Of a DNA stretch of 64,000 nucleotides, positions 18,140-27,269 are shown in pieces. The stretch is from Streptomyces sp. R41 (GTDB lineage: Bacteria > Actinomycetota > Actinomycetes > Streptomycetales > Streptomycetaceae): the NCBI RefSeq assembly GCF_041053055.1, contig NZ_CP163443.1, positions 806,001-870,000 on the forward strand, read 5' to 3'. Made by a program: the position numbers and the translations under genes. Under the pieces are notes generated by a model, which saw nothing but the letters and a program-made list of their open reading frames with translations, was not told the DNA's origin and did not search any database. Position 1 is the first letter of the stretch, and each line of letters opens with the position of its first letter.

Positions 18140-19995
18140 CCGGCACGACGGTCCTGCACGGCGGCCGGGCCATGGTCACCGAGGGCGACAAGTCCACCCG
18201 GGCGGCGGTGGCCACGATGTACCGGCTCACCGCCGGGCACCGGAGCGCCATCGCCGTCGCCACCGCACTGACCCTCGTGGGCTCCGGCCTGGGACTGGCC
18301 CAGCCGCTCGTCGCCAAGCAGGTCGTGGACGCGAGCGGCCGTGGACAGGTCATCTGGCCGCTGCTGGGACTCCTCGGCGCGCTGTTCGTCACCGAGGCGG
18401 CGACGGGAGCCGCGGGCCGCTTCATTCTGGAACGGATGGGCGAAGGCGTCGTACGGCAGCTCCGTCACGGGCTGGTGGGACGACTGCTCCGGCTGGAGAT
18501 GAGGGAATACGGCCGTCATCGCAACGGCGACCTCATCTCCCGGGTGACGGCCGACACCACCTTGCTCCGGGAGGTCGTGTCGCAGGCCCTGGTCGATCTC
18601 GTGACGGGAAGCCTTGTCGCCGCCGGGGCGATCATCCTCATGGCGTGGCTCGACCCCCTGCTGCTGCTCCTGGTCGCCGTCACCGTGGCAGCGGCGGCCG
18701 TGGTCGTCGGCTCGCTGCTCACGGGCATCAGATGCGCGTCCGAACACATGCAGGACGCGGTCGGTGCCATCGCCGCCGATCTGGAACGCGCCCTCGGTGC
18801 CCTGCCGATGGTCCGCGTGCACCGCGCCGAGGAGCGCGAGGCGGCCGGCATCGGCACCCGCGTCGATGCCGCCTACGGCGCGGGGGTACGCGCCGCGAAG
18901 CTCGCCTCCGTCATGAGCCCCGCCGTCGAACTCGCCGTCCAGGGCTCATTCCTCATCGTCCTGGTCGTCGGCGGCCTGCGCGTCAACGGCCACGCCGGCT
19001 CCCTCGGCGACCTCGTCGCCTTCCTGCTGTACGCCTCGTACCTCGTCCTGCCGCTGTCCTCCGTCTTCCGTGCCGTGGGCCTCGTCCAACGCGGCATGGG
19101 CGCCTACCAGCGCATCGACGAGGCGCTCTGCCTGCCGGTCGAGCCCACCGCACCCCAGATCCCGGGAGACCGCGCACCCACACCGACACCGCGGCCGACC
19201 AGGGCCTCCGCCAGCCACGAACAGCCCGCCCTCGCCCTGCGCGACGTCCACTTCGGCTACGCCCCGGAGCGGCCGGTCCTCCGCGGCGTTTCGTTCGCCG
19301 TCCAGCACCGCCGGCACGTGGCCCTGGTGGGCCGGTCCGGAGCCGGCAAGAGCACTGTGTTCGCCCTGGTGGCGAGGTTCTACGAGCCGGACGCGGGCAC
19401 CGTGCTCTTCGACGGACGGCCCACGAGCGAACTCACCCGTGACGCATGCCGCGGACGCATCGCCGTCGTCGACCAGAACACCCACGTCGTCCACGGCACC
19501 CTGCGCGACAACATCACCTACGCCGTGCCCGACGCCACGGATGCGGAGATCCGGCGCGTCGTCGAACTGGCCCGACTCGAAGAAGTCGTCGACCGGCTGC
19601 CCGGCGGCCTGGCCGCTGTCATCGGCGAACGCGGCAGCACCCTGTCCGGCGGCGAACGCCAGCGCGTCGCTCTCGCCCGCGCGTTGCTGGCCCGCCCCTC
19701 GCTGCTCCTGCTGGACGAGCCCACCTCCCACCTCGACGCGATCAATGAAGCGGCGCTCACCACCGTCATGAAGGACGTCGCCCAGGAGTGCGCCCTGCTG
19801 GTCATCGCCCACCGCCTGTCCACCGTGCAGCACGCCGACCACATCGTGGTGCTGCAGGACGGCCGCACCGCCGCCGGCGGACGCCACGAGGAGTTGCTGG
19901 CCAGCAGCACCCTCTATCGCGAGCTGGCCGCGAGCCAGATGCTCCGGCCGGGCGGGGAGCCCGGGAGCGGCAACCGAGGACGCACGGACGGTTGA
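18136..19995 (+). CDS. Lasso peptide ABC exporter (fused membrane and ATPase domains)
   Basis: 619-residue half-transporter, probably a homodimer, expected to export the mature lasso peptide and give self-protection. The N-terminal half has six predicted helices. The ATPase half has Walker A GRSGAGKST near 399, signature LSGGERQR near 502 and Walker B LLLLDEPTSHLD. ATG at 18136 overlaps the protease stop; the longer open frame upstream is a shadow of the RRE and protease genes. It is the last gene of the operon; the strand beyond its stop holds only an SDR relic in reverse. Confidence 0.9.
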   Translation: MTGTTVLHGGRAMVTEGDKSTRAAVATMYRLTAGHRSAIAVATALTLVGSGLGLAQPLVAKQVVDASGRGQVIWPLLGLLGALFVTEAATGAAGRFILERMGEGVVRQLRHGLVGRLLRLEMREYGRHRNGDLISRVTADTTLLREVVSQALVDLVTGSLVAAGAIILMAWLDPLLLLLVAVTVAAAAVVVGSLLTGIRCASEHMQDAVGAIAADLERALGALPMVRVHRAEEREAAGIGTRVDAAYGAGVRAAKLASVMSPAVELAVQGSFLIVLVVGGLRVNGHAGSLGDLVAFLLYASYLVLPLSSVFRAVGLVQRGMGAYQRIDEALCLPVEPTAPQIPGDRAPTPTPRPTRASASHEQPALALRDVHFGYAPERPVLRGVSFAVQHRRHVALVGRSGAGKSTVFALVARFYEPDAGTVLFDGRPTSELTRDACRGRIAVVDQNTHVVHGTLRDNITYAVPDATDAEIRRVVELARLEEVVDRLPGGLAAVIGERGSTLSGGERQRVALARALLARPSLLLLDEPTSHLDAINEAALTTVMKDVAQECALLVIAHRLSTVQHADHIVVLQDGRTAAGGRHEELLASSTLYRELAASQMLRPGGEPGSGNRGRTDG

Positions 19996-20115
19996 AGCCG
20001 TGCCGTCCTCGCGGCCCAGCCGACCGAGATGCGGACCATGCCCGGGCCGAAAGCCCAACGGCCGCGGCCTCTCCACCCGCCGGCACCTGGACTGCGGACG
20101 GACTCCACGCGCGCG

Positions 20116-20541
20116 GCTGAGGTGGTACCAGCGGTCTGCGATGGCGGCGGGGTCGCCGTCGCCGCTGCCGGGCAGGATCGGCAGTCCGACGCACATGTGG
20201 CCGACGTAGACGCCCTGGGGGGCGAGTTCGGTGTGTGCGGCGCCGGCCCAGTTGCGCAGGCCGGCCTGGGCGATGCCGGCGTTGCCGAGGATCGGCATGG
20301 GGGTGATGGCCGAGCGGCCGGTGGTGAACAGCAGGGCGCCGTCGCGGGCTTCACGCATCGCGGGCAGGACGGTGGCGACGGCGGTCAGGGCGCCGCCGAC
20401 GACGAGGTCGAACTGGGCTCGGGCGGAGGCGGGGGTGGTCTCCAGGGTGCTGGTGATGCCCATGGCGGCCATGTCGGGCAGGCCGCCGCCGGAGTGGTCC
20501 CACACCGGAGCGGGGCTGTAGGAGAGAACGCCGATGGCCAT
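20116..20541 (-). pseudogene. Short-chain dehydrogenase fragment
   Basis: The reverse frame gives ARAQFDLVVGGALTAVATVL, then PAMREARDGALLFTTGRSAI and NAGIAQAGLRNWAGAAHTEL, the central and C-terminal part of an SDR. The Rossmann start (TGxxxGxG) is absent, the YxxxK position is not conserved, and the C-terminal reading loses frame after ADRWYHL. It is truncated at both ends, between the lasso exporter and a Tn3 relic. Confidence 0.6.
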
Positions 20542-20640
20542 GGGATGATCTTGAGACCCGGAGAGCCCCGGCCCGTCACCCATTCGGCTCAGTGTCGTTG
20601 GTGGTGATGGTGACCATCGTCTTGGGGCCTGCGGTGAGTT

Positions 20641-21430
20641 GTGACCTCGATCGAACGGACCGCGTATCCACGGTTCAAGCGGCTGATCACCGCGCACGAG
20701 CTGTATCCGTTCTTCTCTCCGACGCGCGATGCGCCTCAGTGGGCATCGGATGCCACCGACTGCGATGAGCATCTGCTGGCCTTGTTGCTGATGCTGAAGT
20801 CGTATCAGCGCATGAGGCGCTTCCCGAAGCTGGAGGACGTCCCGGAGCAGGTGGTGGACTTTGTCCGGCGCCAGGTTGAGCTGCCGGAGGGCGCGCTGCC
20901 GGTGTAACAGGCGGAGAAGACCGCCAAGAACCACCGAGGCCTGGTCCGCAAGCGCGTCGGGGCGCTCTACGAGCAGGCGGAGGCCCGGCGGATCGCGGAG
21001 GAGTCGATCCGCAAGGAGGCGGCTGCGAAGAACCGCCCGGCGGACCTGATCAAGATCGCGCTGGAGAAGGTGGTGGAGGCCGGGGTGGAGCTGCCAGCGT
21101 TCTCCACCTTCGACGCGATGGCCTCGAAGGTCCGCCGCCAGGTGAACACCGCGATCTGCGACGGCATCCACGGCCGGATCAGCCCGGCGGAGCGGGTCGG
21201 CCTGTTGCGGCTGCTGCTGCTGCTGCTGCGGAACGCAACGCGGACGGCACGACGCTGTTCAACCGGCGAAGAAGCCCGCGCAGGGGCCCAGCTGGTCGCA
21301 CTTCAAGCGCCTGACCAGCCGTCTGGAGTGGGTAGACGGCCTCGGCGACACGGATGTGGCGGTGGAAGGTGTGGCCGCTGGGAAGGTCACCGACTTCGCT
21401 GGGGAGGCGGACGCCGCCGACGTGCCCTCG
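20641..21430 (+). pseudogene. Tn3-family transposase N-terminal remnant (DUF4158)
   Basis: From the GTG at 20641: TSIERTAYPRFKRLITAHEL, then ATDCDEHLLALLLMLKSYQR and PKLEDVPEQVVDFVRRQVEL, the DUF4158 N-terminal domain of Tn3-type transposases. A TAA interrupts at 20905-20907, the same frame then continues (LVRKRVGALYEQAEARRIAE, LPAFSTFDAMASKVRRQV), and after a run of CTG repeats near 21205-21230 it shifts frame (SWSHFKRLTSRLEWVDGLGD). The match ends near 21430. The DDE catalytic part is missing and no 38-bp terminal repeat was found. Confidence 0.75.
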
Positions 21431-21506
21431 ACAGCGGTTCTTCCTCGGCATTCACGACGCTCTCCTGGCCCTCGGATCGCCGGCCCGGCTCGTCCGCCGG
21501 CTGCCG

Positions 21507-22202
21507 TCACAGGCTCAGCAGCAGGTCCCGGACCGCTGCAGGCTGGGACAGGAACGGGTGGTGGCCGGCGTCAAGTTCGACGACGTTGCCGGCGCGGCGG
21601 GCGAACTCGCGCTGCAGCCACGGCGGGGTGCCCCGGTCCTGAGCGCAGACGAGGTACGTCGAGGGCAACTGCTGCCATGCGGCCGCTCCGACCGGCTGCC
21701 CGGTCACCTGCACGCTCTGCCGGGCGAGGTGGTCCGCCGCCTGCGCCTGGACCTCGGGGTCGCAGTCCTGCAGGAACGTGTCCACGAGTTGCTCGGGGCG
21801 AACCCCGAACGTGCCGGCGTCGGGGTCGATGTCGAGGAACGGGGCGGGGCTGCCGTCCCCGAACTCCGACAGGCTCTGCCCGACCTCGGGCAGGTAGCTG
21901 GAGACCAGCAGCAGGTGGCGCACCGACCCGATTCCCGCGGCGGCTTCCGCGGTGATGATGCCGCCGTAGCTGTGGGCGACCACGACGGTCGGCTCGTCGC
22001 TGTCCTGCAGCACCTGCCGCACCGCGGCAACGTCCTCGGGCAGTCCCGGACCGCCGACGCCGCCGGGCAGGCCCGCCTCGCCGCAGCTCGGCAGCGCCGG
22101 CGCCACGCTCGGCACCCCTCGCTCCTGCAGCAGCTCGGCGGTGCGGTGCCACCACCACGACCCGTCCCGCACGCACGCCCCATGCACGAACACGACCCTC
22201 AT
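21507..22202 (-). CDS. Alpha/beta hydrolase (salicylate-esterase-like)
   Basis: 231-residue hydrolase: oxyanion strand VVFVHGACVRDGSWWWHRTA at the start, nucleophile Ser in VVAHSYGGI near residue 86, acid in VCAQDRGTPP, His in LDAGHHPFLSQP. Start at ATG 22202 with GTGGAGG upstream; the longer frame runs into the divergent regulator. It is transcribed away from the TetR gene at 22279 across a 76-base spacer with an inverted repeat, so it is the likely target of that regulator. Substrate unknown. Confidence 0.88.
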   Translation of the reverse strand: MRVVFVHGACVRDGSWWWHRTAELLQERGVPSVAPALPSCGEAGLPGGVGGPGLPEDVAAVRQVLQDSDEPTVVVAHSYGGIITAEAAAGIGSVRHLLLVSSYLPEVGQSLSEFGDGSPAPFLDIDPDAGTFGVRPEQLVDTFLQDCDPEVQAQAADHLARQSVQVTGQPVGAAAWQQLPSTYLVCAQDRGTPPWLQREFARRAGNVVELDAGHHPFLSQPAAVRDLLLSL

Positions 22203-22246
22203 CGCTGCCTCCACGTCTGCCTTGACTGCCCCCCTGCCGACGATAG

Positions 22247-22264
22247 ACGTAGTAGCCGTTACGT
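22247..22264. promoter_or_regulatory. Candidate TetR operator
   Basis: ACGTAGTAGCCGTTACGT: five-base inverted arms ACGTA/TACGT around eight bases, midway between the divergent hydrolase and TetR genes. Position and symmetry fit autorepression plus control of the hydrolase. Confidence 0.4.
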
Positions 22265-22278
22265 GAAAAAGTTGGGCC

Positions 22279-22911
22279 GTGGGCAGACGACCGCAACCGC
22301 ACATCAAGGAAAGGCTGCTGGATGCCTGCGCTGATCACGCCCTCGCGCACGGCCTCCCCGACCGGCTCGAGCCCTTGGCCACCGCCACCGGCACCTCAGC
22401 CCGCATGCTGATTTATCACTTCGGCACCCGCGACGCCCTGCTACGGGCAGTCCTCGGGCACGCGCGGCAACGTCAGCTCGACACATTCGGCGACCTCCTG
22501 CGGGTGCGACCAGACGAGCCGTACACGGCCACCCTGAACCGCGCCTGGACCTCCATCACCGGCCCGGACGGGCAGCCGTACCTGCGGATGTTCGGTCAGC
22601 TGCGCGAGAGTGCAGAGCAGCAGTTGTGGCCCAACTTCCGACGCACCGCGACGACCGACTGGCTCGGGCCGCTCGAGGACGGCCTGCGCAGCATCGGTCG
22701 GCCGGATCTCGCGACGCTCGTTCTCGCTGTCATCCGTGGTCTCCTCATGGACCTCGACGCCACCGGCGACACCACCCGCACCGACCGGGCCTTCCGCGAC
22801 TTCCTCGGCGCAGTCGAGCACCTGTCCAGCGGCTACCGCTCAAGCGCTTACCGCTCCCAGGAGCGCGCCAGCAGCAGCACGACCAGCACCGACACGGCGT
22901 CGGGCACATAG
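22279..22911 (+). CDS. TetR/AcrR-family regulator
   Basis: 210-residue repressor type. The N-terminal helix-turn-helix region reads RLLDACADHALAHGLPDRLE then TSARMLIYHFGTRDALLRAV, with recognition-helix residues YHFGTRDALL. The C-terminal ligand domain has no recognisable ligand motif and ends in a Ser/Thr-rich tail. GTG start at 22279. Divergent from the alpha/beta hydrolase it probably controls. Confidence 0.85.
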   Translation: MGRRPQPHIKERLLDACADHALAHGLPDRLEPLATATGTSARMLIYHFGTRDALLRAVLGHARQRQLDTFGDLLRVRPDEPYTATLNRAWTSITGPDGQPYLRMFGQLRESAEQQLWPNFRRTATTDWLGPLEDGLRSIGRPDLATLVLAVIRGLLMDLDATGDTTRTDRAFRDFLGAVEHLSSGYRSSAYRSQERASSSTTSTDTASGT

Positions 22912-23393
22912 TGCCGCGTCGCCCACCTATCGCCGAAGGTCACAGGCTCGACTCTTGGCTCGCAATCAAGAAGCAGCGTTCCCGCAGCGGGATCGCCTTG
23001 CGGACGTGGGGGGTGCGATTCGAAAACCGCCTGCTCCATCCCCACCCCCCAACGGAGACGAGGTTGACGACCAGCTCACTGGCCCGAAGTCCCGCCCCCA
23101 TCAACTTCCCTTAAGACGGATCTCCTTACTTATCCGGTGCGACCTCGTGTCGCGCACTGAGTTCCCCAGTTGGCCTTACGTTTCGGGGACCGGCTGGGGT
23201 CGCGCCCTTCGTACGGTTGAGCAGCCCTGGGGTGTTGAGTGGCTTTTCGGCCTCCTAACAAAGTGGTGGACTTGACCTGGCCAGAGGTCGGTGTCGTGCA
23301 CGAGGCCGCCGGGTATCGGGACGCGGTCAGCCGCGTAATCGCACGCGATAAACCCGGCGACGTCGGCGATCATCCCCGGGATACTGGTCGCCC
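22912..23393. other. Intergenic, no gene seen
   Basis: Short frames exist on both strands (one minus-strand frame of 65 codons at 23176-23373), but none has a ribosome site or consistent codon bias. Codon character is lost beyond the end of the TetR gene. It should hold the promoter of the phosphotransferase gene. Confidence 0.35.
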
Positions 23394-24140
23394 ATGGATG
23401 AGGTCAAAGTCGTCGTCGCCCATTCCGAGCGCGCGACCCTGCGCGTCGGTGACGTGTTCCTGAAGGTGGACGCCGATCAGGCGCGCATCGACGTCGAGGT
23501 CGAGGCGATGTCCCTCGCGCCGGTCCCGACCCCGGAGGTCCTGTGGCGCAAGCCGCCCGTGCTCGCGATCGCCGCACTCCCGGGGACGACGCTTGGGCGC
23601 CTCGGCGGGCCGTCGACCGGGTCGCCGGCGGCGTGGGCCGCGGCGGGCGCCGCCATCCGGAAGCTGCACGACGCGCCGCTGCCGCCCCGGCCCGGCCGGG
23701 CCGGCCGGAGCATCGTCGCGCTGGCGGCGGAACTCGACGCCGAGTGCGAGTCGCTCGTGACGAACGGCCTCCTGCCCGCTGACCTGGTCACCCGCAACCG
23801 CCAGGTCGCCGAGGCCGCGCTCCGGCCGTGGACTCCGGCGTTCACGCACGGAGACCTGCAGATCGCGCACGTCTTCGTCGACGGCGACGAGGTCACGGGC
23901 ATCATCGACTGGTCCGAGGCGGGCCAGGGTGATGCCCTGTACGACCTCGCCACCTTCACGCTCGGACACGAGGAGCACCTCGACGACCTCGTCGCCGGAT
24001 ATGGCACCGACATCGACCTCGACGTGATCCACGCGTGGTGGTCGTTGCGAAGCCTGCTGGCAGTTCGCTGGCTGATCGAGCACGGCTTCGACCCCTTCGC
24101 GCCGGGCTGTGAGGTCGACGTGCTGAGATCCCGGATGTGA
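23394..24140 (+). CDS. Aminoglycoside-phosphotransferase-like kinase (APH fold)
   Basis: 248-residue APH-fold protein. The catalytic loop is HGDLQIAH at 152-159 and the metal-binding segment IDWSEAGQGD at 171-180. In most members the loop reads HGDxxxxN; here the metal-binding Asn position is His159, worth noting if activity is assumed. The N-lobe is reduced, and a PGTTLGRL segment near 63-70 is typical. Such genes act on aminoglycosides, macrolides, sugars or choline; nothing identifies the substrate, so a resistance role should not be taken for granted. Confidence 0.85.
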   Translation: MDEVKVVVAHSERATLRVGDVFLKVDADQARIDVEVEAMSLAPVPTPEVLWRKPPVLAIAALPGTTLGRLGGPSTGSPAAWAAAGAAIRKLHDAPLPPRPGRAGRSIVALAAELDAECESLVTNGLLPADLVTRNRQVAEAALRPWTPAFTHGDLQIAHVFVDGDEVTGIIDWSEAGQGDALYDLATFTLGHEEHLDDLVAGYGTDIDLDVIHAWWSLRSLLAVRWLIEHGFDPFAPGCEVDVLRSRM

Positions 24141-24307
24141 GGCTGCGCGGGCCCGACTGCTACGCATGCGTTCTGACGCATCGAGCAGGCCATCCCCTGG
24201 GGCGCATCGCCTGCCCTTACAGCACCGCCCGCAGCTGGGTTTTGGTCAGTCGGGCGGCTTTGGCCGGGATGGGTGCGGCTGCCAGCAGCGCACAGTCGAC
24301 CTCGTCA

Positions 24308-25267
24308 CTAGTGCGGGAAGCGGCGGGGTGGGCGAGCGACTATGGATTCGCGGAACTCGGCAATCCGTGAATGGACTTGGCGCATCAGGTGGGTGTCCTC
24401 GATCCGATCCAGGTAGAGGCAGCGGGCTGCCAGGCCCGGGAGGTCGAAGGCGAAGTACAGGGACATCAGCGGGTTCACGAACAACTCGCTGCCCCGGGTG
24501 CGGTCAGTGAACCGGACATCGCCCAACGAGCCGCGCACGGCTGCCGCGATCGAACCGTTCACGATGCTGGGGTACTCCGGGGTGTGGTGCTGAGCGTGCG
24601 TCACCGCGTCAAGGTAGAGAGCGCCCTCACGGGTGGCGCGCGGTATCGAGAACGCACCGAGGTACGCGCCGTCGCGCTCCAGCGCGGCGATATTCTCCAA
24701 TACCTGCGTGTGGTTTACGCCGTGGTACGCGTCTACACCGAAGCCGACTGACACGACGAGCCGGGCCGGTATGCCGTCCAGCGCGGCCAGCGCCGCCACG
24801 CTCGTCAGGTCCTCCTCTGGAGTGCCGAGCCCGGCTTCATCGCCGCGCATCAGAATGTCCGTACCGCCGTCGACCAGCACGACAGCGTCGACGCCGTGCA
24901 GCTTGATCAGTGCTTGGTAGGCGGCGCGCAGCGGGCGCACCCCGGTCTGGGGGAAGGCGTACACGGTGAACGGGTAGCCGTGCTGGCGCAGCCACTGAGC
25001 GAGGGTGCGCTCCGGGAAGTAGCTCTGGTGCAAAGCGGAGTCGGGAGTGACGGCGGCCAGGTCGGGGGCGACCCAGTCATCGATCGGGAGACCGGCGAGT
25101 GAGCTGAAGGAGAGGTTCGCGAGATATACCTGCTTGCCCTGATGCAGGAGGGAGAGAGCCAACGGCAGGCCGGAGTAGATGTCGAAGCCGCCACCCGCGC
25201 CCGCGACAAGGATCCGTTCGGCATCGGCGAGCCGCGTGAAGAGTGGGTTGGAGTGGAGGGACGTCAT
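24308..25267 (-). CDS. DUF1152 domain protein
   Basis: 319-residue protein of the DUF1152 family, function unknown. Visible blocks: a Gly-rich start RILVAGAGGGFDIYSGLPLA resembling a nucleotide-binding turn, VVLVDGGTDILMRGDEAGLG near 130, GFGVDAYHGVNHTQVLENIA and a C-terminal RCLYLDRIEDTHLMRQV. I prefer the ATG at 25267 to one three codons upstream; neither has a strong ribosome site. Orientation is opposite to the neighbouring kinase, with which it shares a terminator region at 24141-24307. Confidence 0.82.
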   Translation of the reverse strand: MTSLHSNPLFTRLADAERILVAGAGGGFDIYSGLPLALSLLHQGKQVYLANLSFSSLAGLPIDDWVAPDLAAVTPDSALHQSYFPERTLAQWLRQHGYPFTVYAFPQTGVRPLRAAYQALIKLHGVDAVVLVDGGTDILMRGDEAGLGTPEEDLTSVAALAALDGIPARLVVSVGFGVDAYHGVNHTQVLENIAALERDGAYLGAFSIPRATREGALYLDAVTHAQHHTPEYPSIVNGSIAAAVRGSLGDVRFTDRTRGSELFVNPLMSLYFAFDLPGLAARCLYLDRIEDTHLMRQVHSRIAEFRESIVARPPRRFPH

Positions 25268-25550
25268 GACGATCATTGTCCGGGGACCCGGCCCCGGGCG
25301 CTCCCGAGTTCTCGAAGCGACGACGGAGCCACGGAGTAACCGGAATCAAAACCTCCGACCCTCGACCGCCCAGAGTCAACCTGTTGCGGTGATGGCCCTG
25401 ACTGGCGCCCGCTCATGAGGCGTCCGTAGCAATTCGTATTCAGGGACAGGGAGCCTTTTCCAACCTCAGTTCGTGCAGGCCAGATGCAGGGTGATGATGG
25501 CTCGGACGACGCGCGGCACCAGTTCGCGGCCGTCGGCCCTCCTAGCCATG

Positions 25551-26309
25551 TCAGTTCCCCCCGTCGTCTCCGCAGTTGTCGACGAGCTTGACCTGCGGCT
25601 CTCCGACCACCCGGCCGTGACGGGCTGGCGTCCGGTCGATGGAGACATCACCCCTGGTCAGTTCGCCGTTGACGCGAGCCCAGTGCGCACCGTTGCGGTC
25701 CTGGAACCCGATGCTTGCCTCCAGGAAGCCCACGCTGTCCTCGAAGTCCCCGAGGTCGATGCCATTGGCGTCAGCCTCCAACAGGGGCGGCCAATAGCCG
25801 TCCTCGTCCGCCGGATCATCCTCCACGTACCTCAGGGACTTCCCCTCGATGGTCAGGACCGAGTAGGGGGTCAGCGCAGGAAGGAACACCTGGAACGCCA
25901 CGTCGCCAGGCGGATCTTGCGAGACCAGGAACACAATGTGCAAGTTCGACAAGGGGTCTGGTGACCTGTTCATCACGTGGAGGAGGCTCTCACCCTTCGG
26001 CCCTCCATCCGCCCAGAAGGACACGCGCGCAGCCTGCTCCCGCTGCTTCTCCTCTGCCTGCTCGCGGGATTGCGCCAACTGGTCAGCGGACACCCGGGCA
26101 CTCCAGATCGTGCCGATGCCCGTGGTTACCAGGCCGCCCAGGCTCGCCACAATGGTGACGGCCGCGCCGAGGGTGAGGAGGTTCAGGCCACCCAGCCGAG
26201 TGCTGGCCTCGGGCTCGTCGGCTCGCTCTCGGGCCCGTACCCGCCTTGGGCCTGGCCTGTGCCGAGCCAGGCGCAATCTCGTCCGCCTCGGTGCTCCCCC
26301 GTCTGGCAT
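25551..26309 (-). CDS. Hypothetical membrane protein, 252 aa
   Basis: Start at ATG 26309, chosen because GGGGAGGGG lies just upstream. An Arg-rich N-terminus is followed by one or two hydrophobic segments (LLTLGAAVTIVASLGGLVTT, about residues 43-62), a short charged coiled-coil-like stretch (QLAQSREQAEEKQREQ) and a soluble domain of beta-rich character (LHVMNRSPDPLSNLHIVFLV) ending in an Asp/Gly-rich tail. I do not recognise a named family. It lies inside the inverted-repeat-bounded segment next to an IS5-type transposase, so it may be a passenger. Confidence 0.7.
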   Translation of the reverse strand: MPDGGAPRRTRLRLARHRPGPRRVRARERADEPEASTRLGGLNLLTLGAAVTIVASLGGLVTTGIGTIWSARVSADQLAQSREQAEEKQREQAARVSFWADGGPKGESLLHVMNRSPDPLSNLHIVFLVSQDPPGDVAFQVFLPALTPYSVLTIEGKSLRYVEDDPADEDGYWPPLLEADANGIDLGDFEDSVGFLEASIGFQDRNGAHWARVNGELTRGDVSIDRTPARHGRVVGEPQVKLVDNCGDDGGN

Positions 26310-26447
26310 GCGCGTCCCCTCCCCGCTGCCTCTGCAAAGAGCATGACGGGGAGGGATGGCGCCCGGGAAGAGCCGGGAAGGGGAGCGGATTCCCATCCTT
26401 GCGCGACGGGTCAGCAGCCATGCCGATGCAGTGCGCCCTTTTCAACC

Positions 26448-27212
26448 TCAAGATGATGCGAGGTGAAGTGCGAGTACCGCCTGGACGAGGCTGGTGATTC
26501 GGGTGGTGCTGCAGCGCAGTTTGCGAAGGAGGCGCCAGCTCTTGAGGGTGGCCATGGCCTGCTCGCCGACGGCCCGGATGCGGGCGTGGGCGATGTTCAC
26601 GGCCTGTTGACCGGAGGGCAGGTTGCGGTGCTTGCCGCGGAAGGGGACCCGCACGGTGGCGCCGGCGCCTTGGTAGCCCTTGTCCGCCCAGCAGGGCAGG
26701 TCGGCCTCGGCCAGGGCGTCGATGATTCCATGGGTGCGAGCGGCCTTGATGTCGTGCACGGCGCCGGGCAGCGCGGCGGAGGCCCACAGCAGGCGGCCGA
26801 ACGGATCGGTGAGGACTTGGATGTTCATGCCGTACTTCTTGTGCTTGCCGCTGTAGAAGGGCCGGTCCGCGGCGATCCGGTCGATGGGCAGCAGGGTGCC
26901 GTCGAGGATGACGTACGCCTTCGTCGTCGCGGCGCGGACCGCCTCCGCCAGGGTGGGCGCGAGGGCGGCGAGCAACTCGACCGCCTCGACGACGTACCGG
27001 TAGGCGGTGGTGGTGGTGCCGACGCCGAACCCGGCCGCAAGCTGTGCGTAGGTGTGCCCGCACCGCAGGTGAGCGAGGGCAAGCTGGGCCTGACGTCCTG
27101 GGGTCAGACGCCGCCATCGGGTCCCGCGCTCGTGGCGCCGTGTGCGCAGCTGGGCGGACAGCAGACGCAAGGTCGAGGAGGCGACGTCGACGCCGGACGG
27201 GTAGACAAGCAC
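26448..27212 (-). CDS. IS5-family transposase, apparently intact
   Basis: 254-residue DDE transposase. Helix-turn-helix HTYAQLAAGFGVGTTTTAYR near 53-72; catalytic residues in VILDGTLLPIDR (first D), GAVHDIKAARTHG and CWADKGYQG (second D), with the glutamate expected in the ARIRAVGEQAMATLKSW segment. No stop or frameshift is visible. GTG start at 27212. Its stop overlaps a terminal-repeat-like sequence at 26435-26449, and a long hairpin lies just upstream of the start. It sits immediately downstream of the minus-strand LAXTG gene. Confidence 0.85.
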   Translation of the reverse strand: MLVYPSGVDVASSTLRLLSAQLRTRRHERGTRWRRLTPGRQAQLALAHLRCGHTYAQLAAGFGVGTTTTAYRYVVEAVELLAALAPTLAEAVRAATTKAYVILDGTLLPIDRIAADRPFYSGKHKKYGMNIQVLTDPFGRLLWASAALPGAVHDIKAARTHGIIDALAEADLPCWADKGYQGAGATVRVPFRGKHRNLPSGQQAVNIAHARIRAVGEQAMATLKSWRLLRKLRCSTTRITSLVQAVLALHLASS

Positions 27213-27214
27213 AT

Positions 27215-27269
27215 GAAGCCCCTGGTGGAGACGGTTCTCTTGGCAGAAAACCCATCTACCAGGGGCTTC
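27215..27269. promoter_or_regulatory. Hairpin in the transposase leader
   Basis: GAAGCCCCTGGT (27215-27226) and ACCAGGGGCTTC (27258-27269) are perfect 12-base inverted repeats separated by 31 bases, directly upstream of the transposase GTG. A hairpin covering the translation start in read-through transcripts is a known way for IS elements to limit transposase; that function is inferred here. Confidence 0.5.

Noticed and set aside
18946..21171. 741-codon minus-strand open frame
   Set aside because: Mostly the antisense of the lasso exporter; only the SDR-like part at 20116-20541 resembles a protein.
15427..22911. A peptidylarginine deiminase inside or next to the lasso cluster
   Set aside because: Looked for as the citrulline-forming enzyme, but no gene here resembles one; in this family it is encoded elsewhere.
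23394..24140. Calling the APH-fold kinase an antibiotic-resistance gene
   Set aside because: Only the fold is supported; the metal-binding Asn position is His and no substrate evidence exists.
24141..24307. Possible small gene in the kinase/DUF1152 gap
   Set aside because: A 77-codon frame overlaps this stretch but lacks a ribosome site and codon bias and runs antisense into the DUF1152 gene.
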